Origin: Actinocrinis puniceicyclus
Lineage (GTDB): Bacteria > Actinomycetota > Actinomycetes > Streptomycetales > Catenulisporaceae
Length of the DNA: 42,663 nucleotides
Assembly (NCBI RefSeq): GCF_018283645.1
Contig: NZ_JAGSXH010000050.1
Location: forward strand, 1-42,663
Direction of reading: 5' to 3'
Position numbers and translations under genes: made by a program. Of this stretch, positions 23,507-31,726 are shown piece by piece (position 1 is the first letter of the stretch; each line of letters opens with the position of its first letter). Under the pieces are notes generated by a model that did no database searches, was not told the DNA's origin, and saw only the letters and a program-made list of their open reading frames with translations.

Positions 23507-24927
23507 CAACCGCCGGCGGCCTCGGCTGCCTTCCGCAGGCCCGCCGGATCGCGCAGCAGCTTGCCGGTCGCCGTGCGCGGCAACGCCGGCAGCACACGCA
23601 GGTGTCTGGGTTGCTTGTAGGACGCCAGTTCCTGCCCGAGCCGCCGGCGGACCGCCTCGGCGCTCGTTGCGTCCGCCAGCGCGGCGTACGCCGTGATCAC
23701 GCCGTCTTCGAACACGATGACGGACTCGGCCACGCCCGGAAGCGAGCCGAGGGTGTGCTCGACCTCGGTCAGATCGACCTTCAGTCCGCCGATCGAGACC
23801 TGCGAGTCGTTGCGGCCGAGGATCACCACGCGCCCGCCGTCCTGCGCGCGCGCCGCGTCGCGAGTGTGCAGCCAGCCGTCCGACCAGCGCGCCGGATCCG
23901 TGGCGCCTAGATACGGCGACGCGGGCATCAGGATATGGAGCTCGCCGTCGCGCACCTCCAGGCAAAGCCCCGCGGTCGGTTCCACCGCCGGATGCAACTC
24001 GCCGGTCAGGTCGGTCGCGATGACCCCCAATTCGGTCATCCCGTACATCGTGCCGAGCGGCACGCCGTACCGGGCGGCGAACGCCGCGGGCACGCCCGGT
24101 CGCACCAGCTCGCCGGCAACGATCATCCGTGCGAAGTGGGGAAGGCCGGGCGGTTGTGCGACGCCGGAGAGCAGTTCGGCGTAGAAGGGCACGCCGATCA
24201 CGGTGGTCGGCCGCTGGTCCCACGAGACCGCGTCCAGGATCCCGGCCGCGGTGAGCCGTTCCGGCAGCACCAGCTCGACGCCGGCGTGCAGCGCGTGCAA
24301 CAGCCCCCCGACCAGGCCGAGCACGTGCACCATCGAGGCGAGCAGCACGATGCGTTCGCCGCGGCGCGGAAACCGAGGCAGCAGCGCGTAGCGTCCGAGC
24401 TCTGCTTCGAGGTCGGCCGCGGTGCGCCCGATGACCTTCGAAGGGCCCGTAGAACCGGAGCTGAGCTGGATCAGCGCGTGCCCGGTCTCGGCGGGCCGTC
24501 CCCGGCGCAGCGCCGTGGCGACCGGCTCCACGTCGGCGTATCCGCGCAACGCCGCGCCGCCCGGCGCCTTGGTCCCCTGCACGAGCACCTGTGGGGCGAG
24601 CCGGTCCAGCGCGCGGCGCACCTCCGCTTCGGCGAGGCGGTGATCCAGCAGGCTGACCTGTCCGCCGAGCCGCCACGCGGCCAGCAGCGTGGCCACGTAG
24701 CCGGGGGAGGGCGGCAGGCACAGCGCCACCGTGCCGCCGGCGGCCAGACCCGCGTCCGCCAACTGCCGCTGCCGTTCGGCGACCTGGGCGCGCAGAGTGC
24801 CGCGGTCGCACGGCCGGCCGAAGCGCAGACAAGGGTCGTCCTCGCCGCCGGAGAGCAGGACCCGATCGACCCACGCGCCTTGCTGCGGGCCGGTCTGCGC
24901 GCTGCTGCTCAAAAGACTGGTCAACAC
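23506..24927 (-). CDS. Adenylate-forming ligase (stand-alone A-domain or acyl-CoA ligase type)
   Basis: 473 residues, shorter than most acyl-CoA ligases. Motifs: phosphate loop LSSGSTGPSK, MYGMTELGVIATD, HTRDAARAQDGGRVVILGRNDSQV with the ribose-binding Asp, and the catalytic Lys in RTATGKLLRD. It would activate an acid, such as an aryl acid or amino acid made by this operon, for loading onto an ACP or CoA. It is the first gene of the long minus operon. The start is uncertain: GTG 24927 lies only 2 bases after GGAG, and the TTG three bases further on would have better spacing. A promoter with an operator lies about 140 bp upstream. Confidence 0.82.
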   Translation of the reverse strand: MLTSLLSSSAQTGPQQGAWVDRVLLSGGEDDPCLRFGRPCDRGTLRAQVAERQRQLADAGLAAGGTVALCLPPSPGYVATLLAAWRLGGQVSLLDHRLAEAEVRRALDRLAPQVLVQGTKAPGGAALRGYADVEPVATALRRGRPAETGHALIQLSSGSTGPSKVIGRTAADLEAELGRYALLPRFPRRGERIVLLASMVHVLGLVGGLLHALHAGVELVLPERLTAAGILDAVSWDQRPTTVIGVPFYAELLSGVAQPPGLPHFARMIVAGELVRPGVPAAFAARYGVPLGTMYGMTELGVIATDLTGELHPAVEPTAGLCLEVRDGELHILMPASPYLGATDPARWSDGWLHTRDAARAQDGGRVVILGRNDSQVSIGGLKVDLTEVEHTLGSLPGVAESVIVFEDGVITAYAALADATSAEAVRRRLGQELASYKQPRHLRVLPALPRTATGKLLRDPAGLRKAAEAAGG

Positions 24928-24980
24928 GACTCCACGGCTCAGCTCGTCGAGCGTCGGTGGCGGGGCTGGACTGCGCTCAA

Positions 24981-25025
24981 GGCGGATCCCCCCACGGCGG
25001 ATCCGTTCAAGGCGGACCCGTTCAA
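24981..25025. repeat. Three 15-bp tandem repeats in the leader of the long operon
   Basis: Units start at 24981, 24996 and 25011: GGCGGATCCCCCCAC, GGCGGATCCGTTCAA and GGCGGACCCGTTCAA. They lie between the predicted promoter (25066-25095) and the ligase start, so would be in the untranslated leader. Function unknown. Confidence 0.8.
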
Positions 25026-25065
25026 AGAAAGGGGTGGATCCGGCGGCGAGGTCTCGCGCGGCCCG

Positions 25066-25095
25066 AGCCTGTCACTTCCGTCACACCCGAGTCAA
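25066..25095 (-). promoter_or_regulatory. Predicted promoter of the long minus operon
   Basis: On the minus strand TTGACT (25095-25090) and CAGGCT (25071-25066) are separated by 18 bases, close to the actinomycete vegetative consensus. Its -35 box overlaps the last two bases of the palindrome at 25094-25109, so a protein bound there would block it. It would drive the ligase and, by coupling, the genes down to the phosphopantetheinyl transferase. Confidence 0.5.
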
Positions 25096-25109
25096 TGGTC
25101 TAGACCATT
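25094..25109. promoter_or_regulatory. DasR-type (dre-like) GntR-family operator
   Basis: AATGGTCTAGACCATT is a perfect 16-bp palindrome. Its core TGGTCTAGACCA is the known core of DasR-responsive elements, the operators of the GlcNAc-controlled GntR/HutC regulator of actinomycetes. It lies in the 438-bp gap (24928-25365) between the divergent ligase and mandelate-oxidase genes and overlaps the -35 box of the ligase promoter. I saw no second copy in the window. Binding by another HutC-type regulator is possible. Confidence 0.7.
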
Positions 25110-25365
25110 TTGGGCGGTGGTCCGGCCGGGCGCCGGGGAACCGCGCCTGTCGGCGACATGATCGAGGCGCCGCGGTCGTGAAAGTTGCACCGGTCCATGC
25201 GCCACAGGCCACTGATCCGCAAGCGGCAAGCGGGTTTCGGCACTGAATCCGTGCCGTTGCGTTGACTTCGCCACGCCCCCGGCGCGAGAGTCGGACCCCG
25301 CGCCACGGCGAGCGCGGCCGCGACGCGATGCCCGGCCGCATCCGGGTGCCCGAGAGGGGGGGAGT

Positions 25366-26448
25366 GTGTCGCAACCGCTCACGCTCGAAGAGTTCGAGCA
25401 TCAGGGCTCTGCGCGTATGCCACCGGACGTTCGCGACTACATCGGCGGTGGCGCGGGCCGGGAACAGACCCTCGCGGCCAGCCGTGCCGCGTTCGACCGT
25501 TTCGCCCTGCGGCCGCGCGTACTGGTCGACGTGCGCGCGCCGGACCTTTCGGTCCGGCTGCTCGGTACGTCGCTCGCCGCGCCGATCGGGGTGGCTCCCA
25601 TGGCCTTCCACCGGCTGGTGCATCCGGACGGAGAGCAGGCGACGGCGCGTGCGGCCGGCGCCGCCGGAGCACTCTTCGTCACGAGCATCTTCGCCAGTCA
25701 GAGCCTTGAGGACATCGCCGCGGCGGCGAGCGGGCCGCTGTGGCTCCAGCTCTACTGGCTGCGCCGCCGCGAGGCGCTCGCCGACCTCGCGCAGCGGGCC
25801 GAGGCGGCCGGATATCGAGCCCTGATGCTCACCGTGGACGCCGCGCGGGTCGCACGCCGACTGCGCGACGTGCGCAACTCCTTCAGCGTTCCGCCGCACA
25901 TCCGCGCGGTCAACCTCGACGCGGCGCTGCCCGAGATCGCGGCCTACGGCGCCGCGGGCATCTCGGCGATCGAAGCGCACTCGCGCGACCAGTTCGACGC
26001 CGCGGTCACCTGGCGGGACCTGGAGTGGCTCACCTCGCGCACCCGGCTGCCCCTCGTCCTCAAGGGCGTGCTCACCGCCCAGGACGCGCTGCTCGCCGCC
26101 GAACACGGCGCCGCGGCCGTCGTCGTCTCCAATCACGGCGGCCGGCAGCTCGACGCGGCGGTGCCCGGCCTCATCGCGCTTCCCGAGATCACCGACGCGG
26201 TCGCGCACCGCATCCCGGTGCTCTTCGACGGAGGCGTGCGCTGCGGCGCGGACGCCGCGAAGGCGCTGGCCCTGGGCGCGCGCATCGTCCTGGTCGGCCG
26301 GCCGGTGCTCTGGGGCCTGGCCTGTGCGGGCCGCGACGGAGCCGCCGCCGTGCTCAAGCTGTTGCGCGACGAACTCGAAGAGGTCATGGTCCTGTCCGGA
26401 CGGCCGAAACTCGCCGACTTCGGACGCGACGCCGTCGTCGAGCTATGA
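25366..26448 (+). CDS. hmo: FMN-dependent 2-hydroxyacid oxidase, 4-hydroxymandelate oxidase-like (Hmo)
   Basis: 360 residues, the usual length of the glycolate/lactate/mandelate oxidase family. K233 (LVLKGVL) and the catalytic H257 with Arg in SNHGGRQLD are present; the N-terminal IGGGAGREQTL block and PIGVAPMAFHRLVHPDGE are also family-typical. The segment ARRLRDVRNSFSVPP resembles the Hmo of glycopeptide clusters (RRLRDMRNGF, from memory). It would oxidise (4-hydroxy)mandelate to the glyoxylate that the aminotransferase uses. The GTG start has a G-rich ribosome site right before it. It is alone on the plus strand, divergent from the long operon, across the dre-like site. Confidence 0.86.
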   Translation: MSQPLTLEEFEHQGSARMPPDVRDYIGGGAGREQTLAASRAAFDRFALRPRVLVDVRAPDLSVRLLGTSLAAPIGVAPMAFHRLVHPDGEQATARAAGAAGALFVTSIFASQSLEDIAAAASGPLWLQLYWLRRREALADLAQRAEAAGYRALMLTVDAARVARRLRDVRNSFSVPPHIRAVNLDAALPEIAAYGAAGISAIEAHSRDQFDAAVTWRDLEWLTSRTRLPLVLKGVLTAQDALLAAEHGAAAVVVSNHGGRQLDAAVPGLIALPEITDAVAHRIPVLFDGGVRCGADAAKALALGARIVLVGRPVLWGLACAGRDGAAAVLKLLRDELEEVMVLSGRPKLADFGRDAVVEL

Positions 26449-26478
26449 AAGGGCATTTAGTCCTGTTTCGAGTCGGAG

Positions 26479-26502
26479 TACAACGATAAGCGTTGTATTC
26501 TT
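26479..26502 (+). terminator. Rho-independent terminator after the mandelate oxidase gene
   Basis: TACAACG (26479-26485), a 5-base loop ATAAG and CGTTGTA (26491-26497) form a perfect 7-bp stem followed by TTCTT. It lies 31 bp after the stop codon at 26448 and marks the right end of the biosynthetic cluster. The rest of the 240-bp gap to the next gene holds no gene that I can see and is less GC-rich than its surroundings. Confidence 0.65.
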
Positions 26503-26688
26503 CCAGGTCACCCGATGTACCGGTCGTTGTGGCCTCAGGTTTCGAATTCACTTTGATCGTGGCGTGCGTTGGTGCAAAGCTGCTACAAAGTCATGGGCCG
26601 GGCGGCCCGTCGGGGTCATAACATGAGTGCTCGTCTCATTCGCCGGGCACCGCTGGCGGGTCATATCCACAGCGTGGGGGAACCGAAC

Positions 26689-28299
26689 GTGCACAAGCGC
26701 CAGTCCGCGGTCTGCGCCGCGGTCGCCGGGATCGGGATTCTCGTCCCGGCGACGGCGCACGCGGACTCCGCCGCCGACTCCGTCAAGGCGTTGCCGGTGA
26801 ATGCGTTGTCGAACAGGCCGCTGTCCGCCCCCGCGCTGCTCCCGCCGGGCCGCACCGCGGCTCGCACGGTGCGGACGCACGCGGCCGGACCGCTCTCCCC
26901 GAGCCTGAGATTCAGTGATGTGGGCATGCTCAGCGTGGCGGGCTTCGCCGCGGACCAGAACTGGATCGCCGGCACCTCCTACTCCTTCGACTTCGGCGAC
27001 GGCAGCGCACCGGTGAGCACTTCCGGAAGTGCCGTCAGCCACAGCTACTCGAAGCCCGGCACCTATCCCGTCACCCTGACCGAGACCGACCCGGCCGGTG
27101 ACTCCGCGACCGTCACCGCGCCGTACACGACCAGGGGCACGAACTTCAGCCCGTATGGACCGACCCGGCTGCTCGACACGCGCAACGGGACCGGCGCGCA
27201 GCAGGGTGCCGTCGCGCCCGGCGACACGATCAGGCTCAAGGTCGCGGGGGTCGGCTCGGTTCCGGCGAACGCCGCGGCGGCCGTGCTGAACCTGACCGTC
27301 AACTCGCCGACGGCGGCGGGCGTCATCACCGCTTACCCGGACGGCGACCGCGCCGCACCGGGCACCGCGAGCGTCGACTTCGCCGCCGGGCAGACGGTCG
27401 CCACGCTCGCGGTGGCGCAGCTCGGCGCCGACGGCACGGTGGACCTGCTCAACAACAGCTCCGGCACCGTGCAGGTGATCGCCGACATCACCGGCTACTT
27501 CACGCCGGCCGCCGCGGCCGGCTACACCTCGCTCTCGCCGGTGCGCCTGCTGGACACGCGCAAGGGCATCGGAGCGCCGGCCGGCGTCGTCGGCGCGGGC
27601 AAGGCGGTCACGCTGACCATCGCGGGCGCGGACGGCGGCCAACTGCCCGGCTCCGGCATCACGGCCGTCGCGCTCAACGTGACGGCCACCGGCACACTGG
27701 GCACCGGCTATGTCACCGCCTACCCGGACGGCACCACCCGGCCGGCGACCTCGAACGTGAACTTCACCGCCGGCCAGGTCGTGGCGAACACGGTCATCGT
27801 CCCGGTCGGCAGTGACGGGAAGATCGACCTGTACAACTCGAGCACCGGAACGCAGATCATCGCGGACGTCGACGGCTACTTCAGCGCGGGCGGCACGAAC
27901 GCCTACCTTCCCATGGACCCTGACCGCATCGACGACACCACCTCGGACGGCTGGGGCCCGATTCCCGGCGCCGGGGTGCGGGAACTGGGCCTCATCTACA
28001 CCGCCGATCCGGACACCGGCGACCCGGTCCCGATGGCGCTCGGCATGAACGCGTTCGTCATGACCACCACCGTGACCAACACCGCGCAGAGCGGCTATCT
28101 GACGGTATATCCGTTCGGCGTGACGCGGCCCGTCGTGTCGAACCTCAACTTCGCAGCCGGCCAGACGGTCGCCAACCTCTCGCTGGCCACCGCCGGCACG
28201 GACGGCGCGCAGAACGTCAAGGCCGTGGACTACTACAACGGCACCTCAGGCTACTTCGACGTCAGGACGGATCTGACCGGGGTCTTCGGCACTTATTAG
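26689..28299 (+). CDS. Secreted protein with PKD domain and LDTR repeat modules
   Basis: 536 residues. A signal peptide (VHKRQSAVCAAVAG, IGILVPATAHA) follows the GTG at 26689, which has GGGGGAA upstream. A PKD domain follows (YSFDFGDG, HSYSKPGTYPVTLTETD). The rest consists of three modules of about 115 residues, each beginning GPTRLLDTR or SPVRLLDTR and ending near IADITGYF or IADVDGYF; the third is degenerate (MDPDRIDDTT). PKD domains and these modules occur in extracellular actinomycete proteins and probably bind surfaces or polymers. No catalytic domain is seen. The modules are shared with the S53 peptidase encoded 136 bp downstream. Confidence 0.8.
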   Translation: MHKRQSAVCAAVAGIGILVPATAHADSAADSVKALPVNALSNRPLSAPALLPPGRTAARTVRTHAAGPLSPSLRFSDVGMLSVAGFAADQNWIAGTSYSFDFGDGSAPVSTSGSAVSHSYSKPGTYPVTLTETDPAGDSATVTAPYTTRGTNFSPYGPTRLLDTRNGTGAQQGAVAPGDTIRLKVAGVGSVPANAAAAVLNLTVNSPTAAGVITAYPDGDRAAPGTASVDFAAGQTVATLAVAQLGADGTVDLLNNSSGTVQVIADITGYFTPAAAAGYTSLSPVRLLDTRKGIGAPAGVVGAGKAVTLTIAGADGGQLPGSGITAVALNVTATGTLGTGYVTAYPDGTTRPATSNVNFTAGQVVANTVIVPVGSDGKIDLYNSSTGTQIIADVDGYFSAGGTNAYLPMDPDRIDDTTSDGWGPIPGAGVRELGLIYTADPDTGDPVPMALGMNAFVMTTTVTNTAQSGYLTVYPFGVTRPVVSNLNFAAGQTVANLSLATAGTDGAQNVKAVDYYNGTSGYFDVRTDLTGVFGTY

Positions 28300-28435
28300 C
28301 CGACCACCGGCGGACCGCCTTGTTGTCGCCCACAGGCTCCGGTGCTTCGGGACGGATTCCCGAGGCGTCCGGTTTCGCCGCTCCCGAGGGGGGACGGCGG
28401 CTTACAGCACCACCGCACGAGACTTGGGGATTCAT

Positions 28436-31400
28436 GTGAACAAATCCAGCAGCGCGGCGCCCGGGGAGCCTTACCAGGCCTCGCCCCGGCGCGCGCGGCG
28501 GACGGCCATCCCGGCTGTCGCCGTGAGCCTCGCGGTCGGCGCGGCCCAGGTGGCGCTCGCGGCGCCCGGCCACGCGGCGGCGCCCGTCCGGGTCGCCGTC
28601 GGCGGCGCGCCCACGGTGCCGCACAGCGCCAAGGCCGCCGCGGCTCCGGCGGACTCGACGAAGCTCAGCATCGACATCGAGCTCAAGACGCCGACCTCGG
28701 CCCAGTTGCCCGCGCTCGCCGCGGCGCTCAACGATCCGAAGTCGCCGAACTACCACCACTTCCTGGCCAAGGGGCAGATCGCCCAGCAGTTCGGTGCCTC
28801 CGCGGCCGAAGTCGCGGCCGTGGACGCCGCGCTCAAGGCCGCGGGCCTGACCCCGGGCCCGGTTTCCGCGGACGGCCTCTTCGTTCCGGTGACCGCCACG
28901 GTCGGCCAGGCGAAGAACGCGTTCGGCACCGGCTTCGCGGGTTACCGCTACGCCGGCCGCGCCGTCTACGCGAACACCAGCGCGCCGAAGTTCGACGCCG
29001 CGGTCTCGGCGGACATCGCCGGGGTCGTCGGTCTCGACAACATCGCGTACGCGGTGCCGCACCACGTCACCTCCGGCAAGCAGGCCAAGAGCACGGTGCA
29101 GTCCTCCGCCGTCAAGTCCCACGCCGCGGTGAAGTCGAACACGGTGCAGCCGAACTACGCGGTACCGACGTGCTCGAACATCAACACGATCTACAACAGC
29201 CCGTCGTTCAACCTGCACGACGGCACCAACTACTACACGGCCGACGTTCTGGCCAACATCTACGGCACCGGTTCGCTGCTCAACGGTGGCAACAACGGCT
29301 CCGGCGTGACCGTCGCGGTCTTCGAGCTCGAAAGCTACGACCCGGGCGGCTTCAACGACCTGAAGAACTGCTACGGCATCTCCACCCCGATCAGCCAGGT
29401 CTCGGTCGACGGCGGTCCGACCGCCCAGCCCAACATGTACACCGGCGTCGGCATCGAGTCGGCGCTCGACATCGAGAACATCGCCACCATGGCGCCCGGC
29501 GTCTCGATCATCGACTACGCCGGTCCGGACTGGAACCTGAACTCCACCACCGACACCCAGGTGCTGGACACCTACAACCGGATCGTCACCGACGACTCCG
29601 CCAAGGTGATCTCCAGCAGCTGGGGCCAGTGCGAGGCGCAGGCCAACCCGTCCACGATCTCCGCGGAGAACTCCATCTTCTCCGAGGCGGCGATTCAGGG
29701 CCAGACGGTCATCGCGGCCTCCGGCGACTCCGGCGACACGGGCTGCTACGACCCGACCGCCACGTCACCGGACAGCGAGCTGTCCGTGGACGACCCGGCC
29801 AGCCAGCCCTTCGTGCTCGGCGCGGGCGGCACCACCATGCACGGCCTGACCAACAACTCGATGGTCGAGTCCGCGTGGAACTCGGTGCAGACCGACGGCA
29901 ACGGCCACTACTACTACGGTGCGACCGGCGGCGGTGTCTCCACGAACGCGGCGCCGTCGTTCCAGCAGTACGTCACCGCGGCCGGATACTCGGCGCACTG
30001 CGCCGCGGCCGCGACCAGCGGCTGCCGTCAGGTTCCTGACGTCGCCGCGCTGGCCGACCCGGCGCAGGGCTACGTCATCGACGAGTACTACTACGACGGC
30101 AACCCCGCCGACACCGGGAACTACTACAACATCATCGGCGGCACCAGTGGCGCCGCACCGGTGTGGGCGGCGATCTACGCCCTCGCCGACGCCAGCGCCG
30201 CATGCCAGGCCGGCACGCCGGCCGGTCAGGCGGCCCCGGCCCTCTACAAGGCCGCCAAGACCCCGGACAAGTACTCCGTCTTCCGCGACGTGACCGCGGG
30301 CAACAACGGCATCTCCGCTTACAACGCGGCTTACAGCTACCCGGCGAACGCCGGCTACGACATGGCGACCGGCTGGGGCTCCCCGATGGCGCCGGGCGTC
30401 GTCGCCGTCGCCTGCGCGGGCAGCGTCGAATCCGCGGCGAGCTACTACGTGCCGAACGGCCCGACACGCATCCTGGACACCCGGTACAACATCGGTGGCG
30501 CCGGCCCCGTCGCGGCGAACGGCGGCACGGTCAAGCTGCAGATCACCGGTCAGAACCACGTCCCCGCCTCGAACGTCACGGCCGTCGTGCTCAACGTGAC
30601 GGCGACCGCGACCCACGCCACCGGCTACGCAGTCGTCTACCCGGACGGCAGCGCGATGCCGGCGACCTCCAACCTCAACTGGGTCGGCGGGCAGGTCGTG
30701 CCCAACCTGGTCACCGTGCCGGTCGGCGCGGGTGGCAAGGTGGACCTGGTCAACGAGTCCGGGGGCACCGTGCAGTTCATCGCGGACCTCGCGGGCTACT
30801 TCACGACGGACTCCACCAGCGCCTCCACCTACACGGCAGTCGGTCCGGTCCGGGCGATGGACACCCGTCACGGGATCGGCGTCCCGACGGGCAAGGTCGG
30901 CTCGACCAGCACCGTCAGCCTCCCGGTCGGCGGCACCACCGTCGGCTCCGTGACGATTCCGTCCGGAATCAGCGCGGTGGCGATGAACGTCACGGTGACC
31001 GCCCCGACCGCGAGCGGCTACGTGACGGTCTACCCGAACCAGGACGCCGCGGGTAACCCGGTGACCCGGCCCACCGTCTCCAACCTCAACTTCTCGGCGA
31101 ACCAGGTCATCGCGAACATGGTGATCGTCCCGGTCGGCAAGGACGGCAAGGTTGACTTCTACAACGGCAGCGGCGGTCCGACCGACCTGATCGCCGACGT
31201 GGCGGGTTACTTCACCGTCGGCACCGCGGGCGCGAAGTACCACGCGCTCGGCCCGGACCGGCTCGTGGACACCCGCATCGGCCTGGGCACCTCCGGACCC
31301 GGCACCCTCGGGGCGAACGGCACTCTCGGTCTGCCGCTCCCGGCCAGTGCCACGGCCATCCTGGCGAACGTGACGGTGGCGCAGGCGACCGCGACCGGCT

Positions 31401-31582
31401 ACCTGACCGCCTACCCGGCGGCCTCCACCCGGCCGGTCGTGTCGAACCTGAACTTCACGCCGGGCGTGTCGGTGCCGAACCTGGCGATCGTGCCCAACAG
31501 CGGGCAGGTCGACTTCTTCAACGGCTCCGGCGGCACGGTCCGGGTGATCGTCGACCTCGGCGGTTACTTCAGCGCCAGTTGA
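28436..31582 (+). CDS. Secreted S53-family (sedolisin/kumamolisin-like) peptidase with LDTR repeat modules
   Basis: About 1048 residues. Start GTG 28436 with GGGGA upstream; the signal peptide has an Arg-rich start (SPRRARRTAIPAVAVSLAVG). The pro-domain follows (SPNYHHFLAKGQIAQQFGAS). Catalytic residues fit sedolisins: E341 and D345 in VGIESALDIEN, D431 in AASGDSGDTG and S571 in GGTSGAAPVWA. After the catalytic domain come three LDTR modules (30460-31580), starting GPTRILDTR, GPVRAMDTR and GPDRLVDTR. S53 enzymes are acid-active endopeptidases that mature by cutting off the pro-domain. The modules likely anchor the enzyme to a surface or polymer. Confidence 0.9.
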   Translation: MNKSSSAAPGEPYQASPRRARRTAIPAVAVSLAVGAAQVALAAPGHAAAPVRVAVGGAPTVPHSAKAAAAPADSTKLSIDIELKTPTSAQLPALAAALNDPKSPNYHHFLAKGQIAQQFGASAAEVAAVDAALKAAGLTPGPVSADGLFVPVTATVGQAKNAFGTGFAGYRYAGRAVYANTSAPKFDAAVSADIAGVVGLDNIAYAVPHHVTSGKQAKSTVQSSAVKSHAAVKSNTVQPNYAVPTCSNINTIYNSPSFNLHDGTNYYTADVLANIYGTGSLLNGGNNGSGVTVAVFELESYDPGGFNDLKNCYGISTPISQVSVDGGPTAQPNMYTGVGIESALDIENIATMAPGVSIIDYAGPDWNLNSTTDTQVLDTYNRIVTDDSAKVISSSWGQCEAQANPSTISAENSIFSEAAIQGQTVIAASGDSGDTGCYDPTATSPDSELSVDDPASQPFVLGAGGTTMHGLTNNSMVESAWNSVQTDGNGHYYYGATGGGVSTNAAPSFQQYVTAAGYSAHCAAAATSGCRQVPDVAALADPAQGYVIDEYYYDGNPADTGNYYNIIGGTSGAAPVWAAIYALADASAACQAGTPAGQAAPALYKAAKTPDKYSVFRDVTAGNNGISAYNAAYSYPANAGYDMATGWGSPMAPGVVAVACAGSVESAASYYVPNGPTRILDTRYNIGGAGPVAANGGTVKLQITGQNHVPASNVTAVVLNVTATATHATGYAVVYPDGSAMPATSNLNWVGGQVVPNLVTVPVGAGGKVDLVNESGGTVQFIADLAGYFTTDSTSASTYTAVGPVRAMDTRHGIGVPTGKVGSTSTVSLPVGGTTVGSVTIPSGISAVAMNVTVTAPTASGYVTVYPNQDAAGNPVTRPTVSNLNFSANQVIANMVIVPVGKDGKVDFYNGSGGPTDLIADVAGYFTVGTAGAKYHALGPDRLVDTRIGLGTSGPGTLGANGTLGLPLPASATAILANVTVAQATATGYLTAYPAASTRPVVSNLNFTPGVSVPNLAIVPNSGQVDFFNGSGGTVRVIVDLGGYFSAS

Positions 31583-31638
31583 CACCGCACGTCTAAGCAG
31601 TACCGCGGTTATGCAAGACCAGCAGTGATGTGAACAGG

Positions 31639-31672
31639 CCGGGGCCCGGCGGATTCGTCCGCCGGGCCCCGG
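31639..31672. terminator. Strong bidirectional hairpin with TTCG loop
   Basis: A perfect 15-bp GC-rich stem (31639-31653 with 31658-31672) closes on a TTCG tetraloop. It lies between two convergent genes, the S53 peptidase (stop 31582) and the flippase (stop 31727), so it can end transcription from both sides. No T run follows, as is common in actinomycetes. Confidence 0.75.
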
Positions 31673-31676
31673 TCGT

Positions 31677-31716
31677 CTCGGTTCCTCGGTTCCTCGGTTC
31701 CTCGGTTCCTCGGTTC
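31677..31716. repeat. 8-bp tandem repeat, five copies
   Basis: CTCGGTTC is repeated five times without change. It lies between the hairpin at 31639-31672 and the end of the flippase gene. It is non-coding and, not being a multiple of three, differs from the in-frame repeats elsewhere in the window. Confidence 0.9.
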
Positions 31717-31726
31717 CGCGCTCAGC

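Noticed and set aside
23304-23597. Alternative minus-strand frame with hydrophobic AVFITTSLGVLTSAAVAARA
   Set aside because: It has no start with a ribosome site and begins inside the ligase gene; the neighbouring frame with ATG 23461 has a strong ribosome site and couples to ACP-4.
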